Positions 7,674-17,191 of a DNA stretch of 23,359 bases are shown here, piece after piece. Origin of the DNA: CBDFKQ01 sp965248855 (lineage in GTDB: Bacteria > Bacteroidota > Bacteroidia > Cytophagales > 172606-1). The position numbers were made by a program, and so were the translations under genes. A model generated the notes under the pieces. The model did no database searches, had not been told where the DNA came from, and saw nothing but the letters and a program-made list of their open reading frames with translations. Every line of letters starts with the position of its first letter. The stretch's first letter is position 1. The stretch spans positions 1-23,359 of the forward strand of contig CBDFKQ010000015.1 of NCBI GenBank assembly GCA_965248855.1, given 5' to 3'.

Positions 7674-7706
7674 TATTATTTTAACTGTTAATCAGTTAAA
7701 ATAATA
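7674..7706. terminator. Hairpin before the exporter gene
   Basis: Perfect 14-base arms TATTATTTTAACTG and CAGTTAAAATAATA surround a 5-base loop. It lies between the maturation genes and the exporter (start 7752). The arms are AT-rich and no T run follows on the plus strand, so a regulatory hairpin or weak terminator is as likely as a true stop. Confidence 0.45.
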
Positions 7707-7751
7707 AAAAGTCAATTGGAATTTTAACTCTCAATAATTATAAAATACTAA

Positions 7752-9959
7752 TTGAAAAAGAATTTTACGTTTTATCATCAAATGGACCAAGTGGATTGTG
7801 GTCCAACATGCCTAAGGATGATTGCCAAACATTATGGAAAGTCATTAGAAATATCTTATTTACGTCAAAATTCTAGTCTTTCGGGAAGTGGGTCTACAAT
7901 AGGTGGACTTGCTGACGCTGCTGAAAAAATTGGCTTTAGGACCTTGGCCATTAACTCTCAATTTCAAGATTTAGTAAAAAGCATTCCTTTACCCTGCATA
8001 GCACATTGGCGTCAACGTCATTATGTTGTGGTTTTTGAAGTTTCTGACGAGTGGATAAAAGTGGCAGATCCTGCTTATGGCATTATAAAATATAAGCCTA
8101 AAGAATTTTGCAAGGGGTGGATACCTAAAAAAAACATTTCTGATGAAGATGAGGGGATTTTGCTTTTATTTGAACCAACACCTTTATTTTACGATCAAGA
8201 AGGAAAAAATCCAATTGATCGTAAATCGCCATTTAAGTTTTTGCTTAATTATTTTAGGCCATTTCGAGCCTTCTTTATGCAATTGTTCTTGGGTTTATTA
8301 GTAGGTAGTTTTGTTCAACTAGCTTTGCCATTTCTTACTCAGCAAATTGTTGATGTTGGAATAAATACAAAGAACTTAAACTTTATTTACTTAATACTTG
8401 CAGCCCAATTAATGCTCTTTATCTCACAAACGGGTATTAGCGTCATTCGGAGTTGGATACTTTTAAATATTACCAGTCGGATCAATTTACGTATGCTTTC
8501 CGATTTTTTGATCAAATTGATGAACTTACCTATTTCTTTCTTCGATTCAAAAAGCCAAGGTGATTTACTTCAGCGAATTCAAGACCATAATCGAATTCAG
8601 TCCTTTCTTTCTGCAACATCATTAGACGTCTTGTTCTCCATTATTCCTTTAATTGCGTTCGGTGCGATTCTATTTTATTTCAATTCAACTCTATTTATAA
8701 TTTTTTTGTTGGGTTCCGTATTATATATTTTATGGGTATTAGTTTTCATGAAACAAAGAGCTGAGATAGATTACAAGCATTTCGATCAGGCAGGTGAAAA
8801 CCAAAGCAGTACCATCCAACTTATTAATGGTATGCAGGAAATAAAATTAAATGGGTCGGAAAAGCGAAGAAGATGGGAATGGGAAGCGATTCAAGCAAGA
8901 TTATTTAAATTAAGTATGAAGAGTCTGGCACTTTCTCAATCGCAAAACGAAGGAGGTCAGTTTATTAACGAAATTAAAAATATTTTAATAAGTTTTGTGG
9001 CTGCCCAAAATGTTATAAACGGTCAAATTACTTTTGGAGGAATGCTAGCTATTCAATACATTATTGGCCAAATGAATTTACCGATTAACAATTTTATTAT
9101 TTTCATTAGAAGTTATCAAGATGCTCAATTGAGTATAGGTCGCCTAGCAGAAATTCATAACAAACCTAATGAGGAATTAATAGATAGTCAATTGGTTAAT
9201 GTATTACCAAGGAATGAATCAATAAAAATTGACAATATTAGCTTTAGATATGGCAGCAGTTCTTCAGCACTGGTTTTAAAAAATATTAGCTTTACAATAC
9301 CAGAAGGGAAAGTAACGGCAATTGTTGGTGCAAGCGGAAGCGGAAAAACTACACTCCTTAAATTATTGTTAAAATTTTATGAACCTACGCAAGGGCAAAT
9401 CATTTTAGGTAATAATACCTTAAAAAATTACGGTTATAATTTTTGGCGCAGCCAATGTAGTGTAGTCATGCAAGAAGGTTTCCTATTTTCAGATTCCATT
9501 TCAAGAAATATTAGCGAATCAGATGTAAACGGCCAAGTTGATATGAAGAAGGTACTGGAAGCTGTCGAGGTAGCAAATATTGGCCAATTTATCGAGGACC
9601 TTCCAATGGGCTTCAATACCCGAATAGGGGCTAGTGGAATGGGGTTAAGTGGTGGTCAAAAACAACGCATACTTATTGCTAGGGCTGTTTACAAAAATCC
9701 AAAGTTCTTATTTTTTGATGAGGCTACAAGCTCTTTGGATGCGAATAATGAAGCCATTATCATGGAGAATTTAGAACGTTTTTTTAAAAATAGAACCGTA
9801 GTAGTCGTGGCACATCGCCTAAGCACAGTAAAAAATGCAGATCAAATTATAGTTTTTGACAAAGGCGAAATAGTGGAGATAGGAACCCATGCCGAACTTA
9901 TTTTAAGTCAAGGCTATTATTTTAGGCTTATTAAAAACCAATTAGAATTGGGTAACTGA
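7752..9959 (+). CDS. Peptidase C39-containing bacteriocin-type ABC exporter
   Basis: This 735-residue inner-membrane protein should cut the precursor after its Gly-Gly and pump the mature peptide out using ATP. The C39 peptidase domain (1-135) has Cys16 in 'DCGPTC', His90 in 'RQRHYVV' and Asp106 in 'VADPAYG'. The transmembrane domain spans about 160-455. The ATPase domain (about 485-730) has Walker A 'GASGSGKTT', Q-loop 'VMQEGFLF', signature 'LSGGQKQR', Walker B 'FLFFDEATSSLD' and the switch 'AHRLSTV'. It appears complete. The start is TTG at 7752, because a stop (TAA) lies directly before it and the next ATG at 7782 would begin inside the peptidase domain. Its stop overlaps the HlyD gene start by one base (TGATG). 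A separate promoter downstream of the hairpin at 7674-7706 is possible. Confidence 0.93.
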   Translation: MKKNFTFYHQMDQVDCGPTCLRMIAKHYGKSLEISYLRQNSSLSGSGSTIGGLADAAEKIGFRTLAINSQFQDLVKSIPLPCIAHWRQRHYVVVFEVSDEWIKVADPAYGIIKYKPKEFCKGWIPKKNISDEDEGILLLFEPTPLFYDQEGKNPIDRKSPFKFLLNYFRPFRAFFMQLFLGLLVGSFVQLALPFLTQQIVDVGINTKNLNFIYLILAAQLMLFISQTGISVIRSWILLNITSRINLRMLSDFLIKLMNLPISFFDSKSQGDLLQRIQDHNRIQSFLSATSLDVLFSIIPLIAFGAILFYFNSTLFIIFLLGSVLYILWVLVFMKQRAEIDYKHFDQAGENQSSTIQLINGMQEIKLNGSEKRRRWEWEAIQARLFKLSMKSLALSQSQNEGGQFINEIKNILISFVAAQNVINGQITFGGMLAIQYIIGQMNLPINNFIIFIRSYQDAQLSIGRLAEIHNKPNEELIDSQLVNVLPRNESIKIDNISFRYGSSSSALVLKNISFTIPEGKVTAIVGASGSGKTTLLKLLLKFYEPTQGQIILGNNTLKNYGYNFWRSQCSVVMQEGFLFSDSISRNISESDVNGQVDMKKVLEAVEVANIGQFIEDLPMGFNTRIGASGMGLSGGQKQRILIARAVYKNPKFLFFDEATSSLDANNEAIIMENLERFFKNRTVVVVAHRLSTVKNADQIIVFDKGEIVEIGTHAELILSQGYYFRLIKNQLELGN

Positions 9960-11242
9960 TGGAAGAGGAAGATATTGATTTCAGAAGTGAAGCTGTGAGG
10001 GACTACTTGGAACAAATGCCAAATTGGCTTATTAGATATGGTTCTGCGGTGATTTCTGTTGTTTTGTTCATTGTTATTTCATTAACTTGGGTAATCAAAT
10101 ATCCAACTCTGGTTCATGCTGATTTTAAACTCACTACACGAATAGTACCTAAACTTGTGATAGCGCGAATAGACGGAAGGTTGGAAAGATTATTAGTGAC
10201 CAACCACCAGATGGTTTCAACTGGTCAAATCTTGGGTTTTTTAGAAAGTACATCAAGACGCGAAGAAGTGTTACAATTAGAGGCTGAATTAGATGTTATT
10301 CGAACATTATTCGATAAAGGTCTTTTTAAAAGTTTAGATACCTTAAAGCTTGCATCACATGAGCACCTGGGCGAGGTTCAAATTTCTTATCAGGCATTTA
10401 GGCTACAATTTGCTCAACTTAACTCATTATTAGGTAAAGAGTATTTTAATAAAAAAACGGAATTGTTAAAACATGACATTTCTGAGTTAAATGAAATGAA
10501 CCGTCATCTAAAAAGTCAGTATCAATTATATGAACGGGATGCTAACTTGGCTGAGGAAGAATTTGTAATGAATAAGCAGCTTTTTAAAGAAAAGGTTATA
10601 GCTAAAATAGACTTAGACAGGGAGGAAAGTAAAATGTTAGTTAAAAAGCTTCCTTTAAAAACCATTGAGACGTCCATGTTAAATAATTCTACTCAAATTC
10701 GTATGAAAGAAAAGGAAATTATTGATTTGGATAAGCAGTTATTTGAACAAAAAGAAAGTTTTCGTCAGTCAATTAACGTTTTAGGGAGTTCTATCTCATC
10801 CTGGATGAATCGGTATGTATTGGTTTCGCCTTCCTCAGGTGAACTTCTTTTCTCAAATAATCTTCAAGAAAAGGAAAATATAAAACAGAATAGTGAATTA
10901 TTTAAAATATTTAAAAAAAAATCAGCGTACATGGGAACATTAATGGTTCCGCAAGACAACTCTGGCAAGATTAAAATGGGTCAGCGTGTTTTAATAAAGT
11001 TTCAAAGTTATCCTTTTGAAGAATTTGGGATGGTTGAAGGTATAATTTCATCACTTCCACAACTATCTAGTCAAGACAACAAATTTTTTTTTGCATTAGT
11101 TGATTTACCCTATGGTTTAAAAACAAACCACAATAAATTACTTATTTATAATTATGGTATGTCTGCAAATGCAGAAATAGTTACCGAAGACCTTCGGTTA
11201 ATTGACAGAATTTTTTATACCATACGTAAAATTTTTAATTGA
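9959..11242 (+). CDS. HlyD-family periplasmic adaptor subunit of the RiPP exporter
   Basis: This 427-residue membrane-fusion protein should link the C39 exporter to an outer-membrane channel. One transmembrane helix lies near 24-47 ('SAVISVVLFIVISLTWVI'). A biotinyl-lipoyl-like half ('VIARIDGRLERLLVTNHQMV', about 65-85) is followed by a long charged coiled coil (about 110-270). The second lipoyl half and a beta-barrel part ('VLVSPSSGELLF', 'GTLMVPQDNSGKIKMGQRV') come after that. The length fits the family. It overlaps the exporter gene by one base, so the two are coupled. No outer-membrane TolC partner gene is nearby, so a host one may be used. Confidence 0.9.
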   Translation: MEEEDIDFRSEAVRDYLEQMPNWLIRYGSAVISVVLFIVISLTWVIKYPTLVHADFKLTTRIVPKLVIARIDGRLERLLVTNHQMVSTGQILGFLESTSRREEVLQLEAELDVIRTLFDKGLFKSLDTLKLASHEHLGEVQISYQAFRLQFAQLNSLLGKEYFNKKTELLKHDISELNEMNRHLKSQYQLYERDANLAEEEFVMNKQLFKEKVIAKIDLDREESKMLVKKLPLKTIETSMLNNSTQIRMKEKEIIDLDKQLFEQKESFRQSINVLGSSISSWMNRYVLVSPSSGELLFSNNLQEKENIKQNSELFKIFKKKSAYMGTLMVPQDNSGKIKMGQRVLIKFQSYPFEEFGMVEGIISSLPQLSSQDNKFFFALVDLPYGLKTNHNKLLIYNYGMSANAEIVTEDLRLIDRIFYTIRKIFN

Positions 11243-11823
11243 GTTTTAAACTTCTGTAATATTCATTTTTAGATAGTATATTTACAGCATTTTGTCCTTT
11301 AAAACATCTTTCTGCATTGATGTAATCATTAATCAAATTAAGTAACTCCAAGTTGATATTATCATATAAACCTTCATTATATCCTGATGATTATATGACT
11401 TTTCATTATTTGTACCGCTTCCTTCTTTTACCTAATGCACTATAACAAATCGCTTTTTGTAATGTTTAAATAAATAATAATTACTGTAAACCCGATATCA
11501 TAACTCACAAGACAATCAAGTTGATTTTATGTCTCCAATGAGCTGTATAGTCCCTAAAAAACTGATAGCGACATCAGGCTCTATAACCTAAATTTCTAGT
11601 GATCCAATTTTACAGCCAAGTCAATTAATCTTCTCCAAGATAAAAATCTCAGCTTTTAAGTATGCAACGAATTTTTCCTTATATGAATATGCAAAATTAG
11701 GGCATATTTTAATGCTTCGTCATATTTTTCTTCGAACCCCTTTCTAAATTGATAGTATTTATCATCAATGTTTTCAACAGATAGACACGCTTTATATTGG
11801 AGAGTATCTCGATTGTAAAAGCC
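11235..11823 (-). pseudogene. Decayed gene of unknown product
   Basis: No long frame is open here, but the minus strand holds protein-like pieces in shifting frames. One runs from 11823: 'FYNRDTLQYKACLSVENI', then 'DDKYYQFRKGFEEKYDEALKYA'. A one-base shift continues as 'PNFAYSYKEKFVAYLKAEIF' and 'ILEKIN', up to a stop at 11621. Another piece, 'GYNEGLYDNINLELL' and 'NLINDYINAERCFKGQN', ends at a TAA at 11235, overlapping the end of the HlyD gene by 8 bases. Stops and frameshifts lie between, and 11400-11600 shows no clear coding piece. I cannot name the family. This explains most of the gap between the HlyD and lipase genes. Confidence 0.5.
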
Positions 11824-11930
11824 CTACAGTTAGGTTGGGCATATATTCACTTAAAATCAATATGTATTTCATGGAAAAATTTATTTTACACTTTCATTTT
11901 CAAGGTAGTACAATTACACATAAATATAAA

Positions 11931-11961
11931 AAGAGGCTCTCTATAAAAGAAAGAGCCTCTT
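11931..11961 (-). terminator. Terminator of the secreted-protein operon
   Basis: The arms AAGAGGCTCT (11931-11940) and AGAGCCTCTT (11952-11961) form a 10-base stem. On the minus strand it is followed by TTTTATATTTATG. It lies 57 bases past the stop of the T9SS lipase-like gene. Confidence 0.75.
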
Positions 11962-12017
11962 ACCATTATTAGTATCTTAAAGAACTTACCAACTTTTTAA
12001 GATGATTGAACAATAAT

Positions 12018-14675
12018 TTAATGTACAATAACTACCTGTTGAGTTTCAAGTAAATAACCATTTTTATATACCTTTAAAGAATATATGCCGTTTTCCAAAC
12101 CGATTGTATTTATATTTAATGCCCCTTCCTGACTTTTACCACTACGAACCTCCTTACCGAAAGTATTATATAAATGAATTTCGAAGTTTTCTGTAGCCAT
12201 ATTTGACGCCGATGCCTCATTTATATGTGGTGTGTTAGTGTTCGTAATTGGCTCGTTACCTGTAACAGCAGCTTTTTCAATTTTAAACTCATTTTGAGTT
12301 GGGTTGGGATAAACTACATAAGCTAATTTCATTGGAATTGAACCGCCACAAAGATTGATTTGTCTGCCTACATAATTCCCTGTACTACAGCTGTTTTTCA
12401 ACCTTACCTGAACTACGGGGGAATAATTACCACTTGCAGATAAGCTTAACTCTAAATAACGATAACCTTGCCCACCTATATAGTTCCATCCTGATGGAAC
12501 CACCCATTCGTAACCATTATCAATGTTTATATTGGTATAACTTCCGGCATCAAACCGATAAGCTTCTCCACGAGTTACACAATTTAATTCTCCTGATCCA
12601 TTATATGGTAATATTTTAATGGTTGGTGTAGGCAAGCCATTGCTAATGGCTACATTTTTAGTGGTTACATACTTGTTGCCACAATTATCCGTAACCGTAG
12701 CTGCAATGGAACCTGATCCATTTTGCCCACTACTGGTTGAAACTGTAAAACTTGTTCCTGTTCCTGTGCTTGGAGATATGCCTGCAGATGCCACCCATGA
12801 TATAGTAGCACCAACTAGTGAGTTTTGAAGGGTATAAGTGGTGGATGTGCCACAAGTAATATCTGCCCCACTGATCGTTCCTACATTAACACTAGGCACT
12901 TGTTTTATACCCCTTATTTCGCTTAAAACATAATCAGTGCTTTTTTGTGTAAGGGAAACATGATTTTCATTAGATAATGGCGAATAATACGAATCAAATG
13001 GGGTTTCACCTGTACAGACCAAGTTCCTTCCGCTCAAATCTTCACCAAAATCTGGATTGGTCCCTTTAAAGGCTAAAGAGCTTTTAGTTGGGATGAAGGA
13101 ATGAATGCCAATATTTACATTAAAATGTGTGGAATTTCCAGAACCCAAAAAGCCTAAGGTATGTAATAAACCTGTGGCGAGGGTAACTGCGCCAACTGCA
13201 TAATCAAGTTTGGGTACATTCGTGAAATCTGATGTTCCTTGATCTGATAAAATTTGTAAGGTGTTAAAGTATCCCCCGGGGCCGTTATCGTAACTATACG
13301 TAGTACTAGGGGCAGAACTAAAAACAGAATTACGGTTACGAGGTGCAAAATAACCTTTAAATGTCTCACACCCATTTCCATAGCTTCCACTATATTTTAT
13401 TGTTGCATCCGCTAATAAATGTTGAGAAAAGTATTTAAATAAAAAGTTCTCAACTGTCCAGAAGCTTTGCATAGTAAGAACCGTTTGACAATCATTTGGA
13501 GCAAATTTTGTACTGTTTATACTTCCGTTGGTTAATGCTATTTTCCGTAACTTAGCAGGGTCGTTGGTGGGATTAGGGTAACCTATGTTATTCATTGTCG
13601 ATACAAATCGATCCCTAAAACCTGGAGCCCCGCTGGCAATAGCTGTTTTTCCTAGTTCATGGTGCAATAAAAGTTGTTTTGCAGCTACACTTCTTATTTT
13701 GTTGTCGAGGCTTCTCTTGGCTGCATCATTTCCATTGTCTTCGCCAAAAAACTTTAAAAATGCTTGTGCACCAATCGAAATATTTGCTCCTAAATGTGGT
13801 CCATCAAATGATACCCAAAGCCTGCAATTGTGAGTCCATTTCGCCTGCCATATAGGGTCGTTAGGGTTTAAGGCTAATTGCTTTTCCATATATGCCAAAG
13901 CATATCGGGAAATAAGGGAACCCATACTAGGTCCTATTATTACAATTTTTTCAGAGCTTCCATTGGCTTTTAGGGTCGCATTTGTATTGCGTATTAATTC
14001 AATTAATACCATAGCATTACGTTCCATATAGTCTGTTCCGCCATCTATTTCTTGTCTTTGAGCCGGTGAACCATAAGTAACAGTATTTGGATATCCCATC
14101 TGACTACAAATCTGTGCCTGATTCGGATAATTTGCTGGAATTGGACAAGGATAAGTAACTGTGGTAATATTACCGCCCGTAATACGACTATATTGAGGAA
14201 AGTTTAATACAACTACATCATATCCGTCCGTACTCCCAATTTCATTGATTTGTGTTTTTCGAAGTCGTTGTCCAAGAAAAACATCCTTTTGATTATTATC
14301 TTTATATTTTAAGTACGCTCCATATATAGCAGCACCACTAGTATTGTCTCCAGGATCAAATCCATCTAAAATAATAATTGGTTTCGTTAAATTTTGTTTA
14401 TTATTAATAGAAGGGCAAACGCCATCAATTCCTTTGTAATAATACGTAACTTCTCCCAATCCAGGATAAGCAGCTGGTTCATTATATCCTTGAAAAATTT
14501 CTGTGCTTATTAAAGGCGCATCTTTATCACATGGGATAGAATTTACATCTGATTCATAATTTATTCCATCAGTTGTCCTGATATATGTTCCAGCCTTGGA
14601 TAATAATTTTACCTGTGCCCAGGAATATGATAAATTAATGAATAAAAAAAACGCTAAAAATAAGATATTTTTCAT
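12018..14675 (-). CDS. Secreted lipase/esterase-like alpha/beta hydrolase with type IX secretion sorting tail
   Basis: This 885-residue protein should be released at or beyond the outer membrane. The signal peptide is 1-20 ('LFLAFFLFINLSYSWAQ'). The alpha/beta hydrolase core has the strand 'KPIIILDGFDPG' (about 99-110), the nucleophile elbow 'GPSMGS' (Ser250, a GxSxG) and 'LWVSFDGPHLGA'. A His candidate is in 'SNENHVSLT'. A PKD-like repeat ('TCGTSTTYTLQNSLVGATISW') and a further beta domain follow. The C-terminal tail ('YPNPTQNEFKIEK', 'NTFGKEVRSG', 'GLENGIYSLKVY') is a type A T9SS sorting domain. The substrate is not known; a lipid or ester is inferred from the fold. It is the last gene of a five-gene minus-strand operon ending in the hairpin at 11931-11961. 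Confidence 0.88.
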   Translation of the reverse strand: MKNILFLAFFLFINLSYSWAQVKLLSKAGTYIRTTDGINYESDVNSIPCDKDAPLISTEIFQGYNEPAAYPGLGEVTYYYKGIDGVCPSINNKQNLTKPIIILDGFDPGDNTSGAAIYGAYLKYKDNNQKDVFLGQRLRKTQINEIGSTDGYDVVVLNFPQYSRITGGNITTVTYPCPIPANYPNQAQICSQMGYPNTVTYGSPAQRQEIDGGTDYMERNAMVLIELIRNTNATLKANGSSEKIVIIGPSMGSLISRYALAYMEKQLALNPNDPIWQAKWTHNCRLWVSFDGPHLGANISIGAQAFLKFFGEDNGNDAAKRSLDNKIRSVAAKQLLLHHELGKTAIASGAPGFRDRFVSTMNNIGYPNPTNDPAKLRKIALTNGSINSTKFAPNDCQTVLTMQSFWTVENFLFKYFSQHLLADATIKYSGSYGNGCETFKGYFAPRNRNSVFSSAPSTTYSYDNGPGGYFNTLQILSDQGTSDFTNVPKLDYAVGAVTLATGLLHTLGFLGSGNSTHFNVNIGIHSFIPTKSSLAFKGTNPDFGEDLSGRNLVCTGETPFDSYYSPLSNENHVSLTQKSTDYVLSEIRGIKQVPSVNVGTISGADITCGTSTTYTLQNSLVGATISWVASAGISPSTGTGTSFTVSTSSGQNGSGSIAATVTDNCGNKYVTTKNVAISNGLPTPTIKILPYNGSGELNCVTRGEAYRFDAGSYTNINIDNGYEWVVPSGWNYIGGQGYRYLELSLSASGNYSPVVQVRLKNSCSTGNYVGRQINLCGGSIPMKLAYVVYPNPTQNEFKIEKAAVTGNEPITNTNTPHINEASASNMATENFEIHLYNTFGKEVRSGKSQEGALNINTIGLENGIYSLKVYKNGYLLETQQVVIVH

Positions 14676-14689
14676 TTGCTTTAAATTAA

Positions 14690-15238
14690 TTATTTATTTT
14701 GAAAGTCGAACCGTCCGTTAGATATAGTAATTGTCTTTTTAGTATTTGGGTTATAACAGGTAAACTCAAATGTCCCTGATATTGCATTAATTAAGGTATC
14801 AGCCTTTGTTATTATTACCTGACCTTTATAATTAGTATTCGTAGCATAATTATGCACATTATCATAATAAGAGCCATAATTTAAAGGTATAGTATTCGGA
14901 TAATACCCTGTATTGTTCGAAAGGTTATATATACCTGTTTTATAAACTTTTCGTATAAAAATTTGAATATTCTCTCCATCTGACCTATTGCCATTTAGCC
15001 AGATATTATTTCTAAGGGTGTCATTATAAGCAAACTGATATCCACCATCAATAACCTTTATTTTATATCCATTGCCAAGGTATTTACCACCATTAGCAAC
15101 CCATGGCTGTCCATTCACTAAACATCCAAAGGTATTTGCTCCGTTTTGAGTAACAGGTGGTAAAGCGTCTACTTCATTCCTTTTACAACTATTAAATAAG
15201 AAGAAACAAATAATAATAATTAAGCCGTTTTTTTTCAT
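14690..15238 (-). CDS. Lipoprotein, DUF6252-like
   Basis: This 182-residue protein begins 'MKKNGLIIIICFFLFNSCKR', a lipoprotein signal with the lipidated Cys at 18. The mature part opens with 'LPPVTQNGANTFGCLVNGQPWVANG', a start seen in small Bacteroidota surface lipoproteins of the DUF6252 kind (named from memory). The rest is predicted beta-rich ('GQVIITKADTLINAISGTFEF'). The gene lies 14 bases before the lipase gene and 9 bases after the upstream gene, so all are likely in one operon. No function can be given. Confidence 0.78.
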   Translation of the reverse strand: MKKNGLIIIICFFLFNSCKRNEVDALPPVTQNGANTFGCLVNGQPWVANGGKYLGNGYKIKVIDGGYQFAYNDTLRNNIWLNGNRSDGENIQIFIRKVYKTGIYNLSNNTGYYPNTIPLNYGSYYDNVHNYATNTNYKGQVIITKADTLINAISGTFEFTCYNPNTKKTITISNGRFDFQNK

Positions 15239-15247
15239 AATAATAAA

Positions 15248-15772
15248 TTATTTAAATGTATTTTCAAGAACAGGCCTTAACTGCGAATAATCATACAAAG
15301 ACCCATTGAATGAAATCTTTTTTTTGGAATGTTCTTTTCTCCAAATCACTAATCCGGATACCAACGCCCCAAGGTAGAGCCCTCCTGCGCCTCCCAAAAT
15401 AGTTGTAAAGTCCTTCCCTAAACTAGGAGACCAACCGTAGCCCGTATTGGTAGGCGGCTCGTAAGTATTATTTACCAGCCAAGCGGAAGCAATACCCAAG
15501 GGTACGGAAATTATTAATGAGGTTTGAATATGTTTAAATTTTCTAACAACGATAATTTTACTTATGTTTTTTACATAAGCATTTACGGTGTCCTTTAAAA
15601 CTATTAAAGAAATGGTAGAATCTTGAAACCCAACCAATTTCCCTTTAATCCTCTTTCCATCAATGTAAAGTATTTTGACTTTATAGATCTTTTTTTTATC
15701 TATGTTTTGAGCCAAAACAACAGGTACATAAAATGCATTTAGTAGTATTAATAAAATAATTTTTGTTTTCAT
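15248..15772 (-). CDS. Exported or membrane hypothetical protein
   Basis: I do not recognise this 174-residue protein. It starts with a signal peptide ('TKIILLILLNAFYVPVVLAQ', 2-21), followed by a beta-rich stretch ('VKILYIDGKRIKGKLVGFQD') that could be a small barrel. A hydrophobic, glycine-rich segment ('ILGGAGGLYLGALVSGLVIW', about 124-145) is probably membrane-embedded. It ends in a basic tail. It is the third gene of the minus-strand operon, between the DNRLRE protein and the lipoprotein. Confidence 0.75.
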   Translation of the reverse strand: MKTKIILLILLNAFYVPVVLAQNIDKKKIYKVKILYIDGKRIKGKLVGFQDSTISLIVLKDTVNAYVKNISKIIVVRKFKHIQTSLIISVPLGIASAWLVNNTYEPPTNTGYGWSPSLGKDFTTILGGAGGLYLGALVSGLVIWRKEHSKKKISFNGSLYDYSQLRPVLENTFK

Positions 15773-15807
15773 GTTACTCTTTCTTTAATTAATTGTCTTA
15801 TACTAAA

Positions 15808-17136
15808 TTATATCACTCCTAACTTAGCATAAGTAATTTGAGTCGAATTATCAGAAAATGTGACTTTTATAACCAATGTTTTAAGCCCTGGGGTATTAAA
15901 AGTAAGGCTGCTTAAATTACCATTCGGGATAAGTGTTATATTTTGGTTGTTGTCTCCTGTTATTTGAATGTTTGTGATTGCTAATGGAATATTATACCAA
16001 ATAAGATCCCTGGGGAATTTAAAAAACTTGGTTCCCTGTCTTGTCCTCCCAATCACAGGCGATGATACTAAAACCTTTTTAGTAAGGTAAGGTGAACTTG
16101 TCCGATTTGCAACATCATAAACCAAGCCGTTTTGCACACTCAGTTGATTATTGATTACAGCATTAGTATCTATTACAGTGATATTATAATATAGTAAACC
16201 TATTGGGATAGTATCTACACCTGAATGCTTATTAACAAGAATTCTCATTACGCTAGGAGATGGAAGTGTAGTTGTATCATAACTAGCACGAAATATTTCA
16301 CTATGTGCTTGCAGGTAGTGAGAATTAAAAGAAGTATCTATCTTACCGTTTTGTCCAAATGTATGTAACGAGGCCCAGGGAGAAACCCTATCATATAAAA
16401 GTTTATTGGGAATTTGGGATTTATCTAGATTTTGAAAGATGTAATCTGCTTTTTTAGTAAATGTACTGGTATCAGGTGGTGTTACTTGCGTATAAGTAAT
16501 CACAATTTTAGGCCTTATAGCAGTATTGGCATGGTCTGAACTTGCATAATTTCTGCTTTCATAAGTGATTTCATTTTCAAGCAGCATCATCATACCAAAG
16601 TTTGTACTAGGATTAAGTACCATATCCTGGATCATTGAAGTTAAACTTACTGTTATATTTTCAGTGGCAGATGCAGAAGCAGGAACATAAACCCTGTTAA
16701 CAGTTGTTGAGGTAGGTTGTGTATCCCAAGTTACAGCAGTAGGGCTCCATGCCGTAGTAACTTTTTGTAAAAAAAAGGCATTTGTACCTGTATTGCTTCC
16801 CGGTCCGCTCGTAGCAGTGGGATCGCTATATAAAAATAAATTTGCACTTTGAATGGTCGCATTAACAGGTATAGCCGTTAAATCAAAACGTAACAGATTT
16901 CGGTAAGTTATTTGTTGGCTCGAATGTGTCCATGCAGTCGCATCAATCCGTGGATATGAATTATAATTCGTAGTTTGCAAATAGGCTTCACTTGGTAGAT
17001 TAAGGCTTTTTGTTAAGGTAGCATCAGTCCAGGAAGCTCCGGCAGAAATTGTTGTTGTTACCTGTGCCCGGCTTATATTAATATAAAAGAAAAAGAGCAG
17101 GATTGATATCCAAATTGGGGTGTGAGTAGTTTTCAT
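15808..17136 (-). CDS. Secreted DNRLRE-domain (CBM96-like) protein
   Basis: This 442-residue protein has a signal peptide (1-24, 'ISILLFFFYINISRAQ'). A DNRLRE/CBM96-type beta domain (about 30-215) follows, recognised by 'RNLLRFDLTAIP', 'IQSANLFLYSD', 'AWSPTAVTWDTQP' and 'RPKIVITYT'. The second half (about 225-442) has no motif I can name and ends in an immunoglobulin-like stretch ('GLKTLVIKVTFSDNS'). Unlike the lipase-like protein in the operon, it lacks an obvious T9SS tail. DNRLRE domains often bind polysaccharides or form fibre-like surface parts, so a cell-surface or matrix role is inferred. Confidence 0.82.
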   Translation of the reverse strand: MKTTHTPIWISILLFFFYINISRAQVTTTISAGASWTDATLTKSLNLPSEAYLQTTNYNSYPRIDATAWTHSSQQITYRNLLRFDLTAIPVNATIQSANLFLYSDPTATSGPGSNTGTNAFFLQKVTTAWSPTAVTWDTQPTSTTVNRVYVPASASATENITVSLTSMIQDMVLNPSTNFGMMMLLENEITYESRNYASSDHANTAIRPKIVITYTQVTPPDTSTFTKKADYIFQNLDKSQIPNKLLYDRVSPWASLHTFGQNGKIDTSFNSHYLQAHSEIFRASYDTTTLPSPSVMRILVNKHSGVDTIPIGLLYYNITVIDTNAVINNQLSVQNGLVYDVANRTSSPYLTKKVLVSSPVIGRTRQGTKFFKFPRDLIWYNIPLAITNIQITGDNNQNITLIPNGNLSSLTFNTPGLKTLVIKVTFSDNSTQITYAKLGVI

Positions 17137-17191
17137 AAAGCTTGTATAAGGTGAAACAAATAATGTTTATAGATTTTTAAAATGATTTTAA

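Noticed and set aside
12434..13833. Small frames inside the lipase-like gene
   Set aside because: The long minus-strand gene has a signal peptide, catalytic motif and sorting tail; the others are its shadows.
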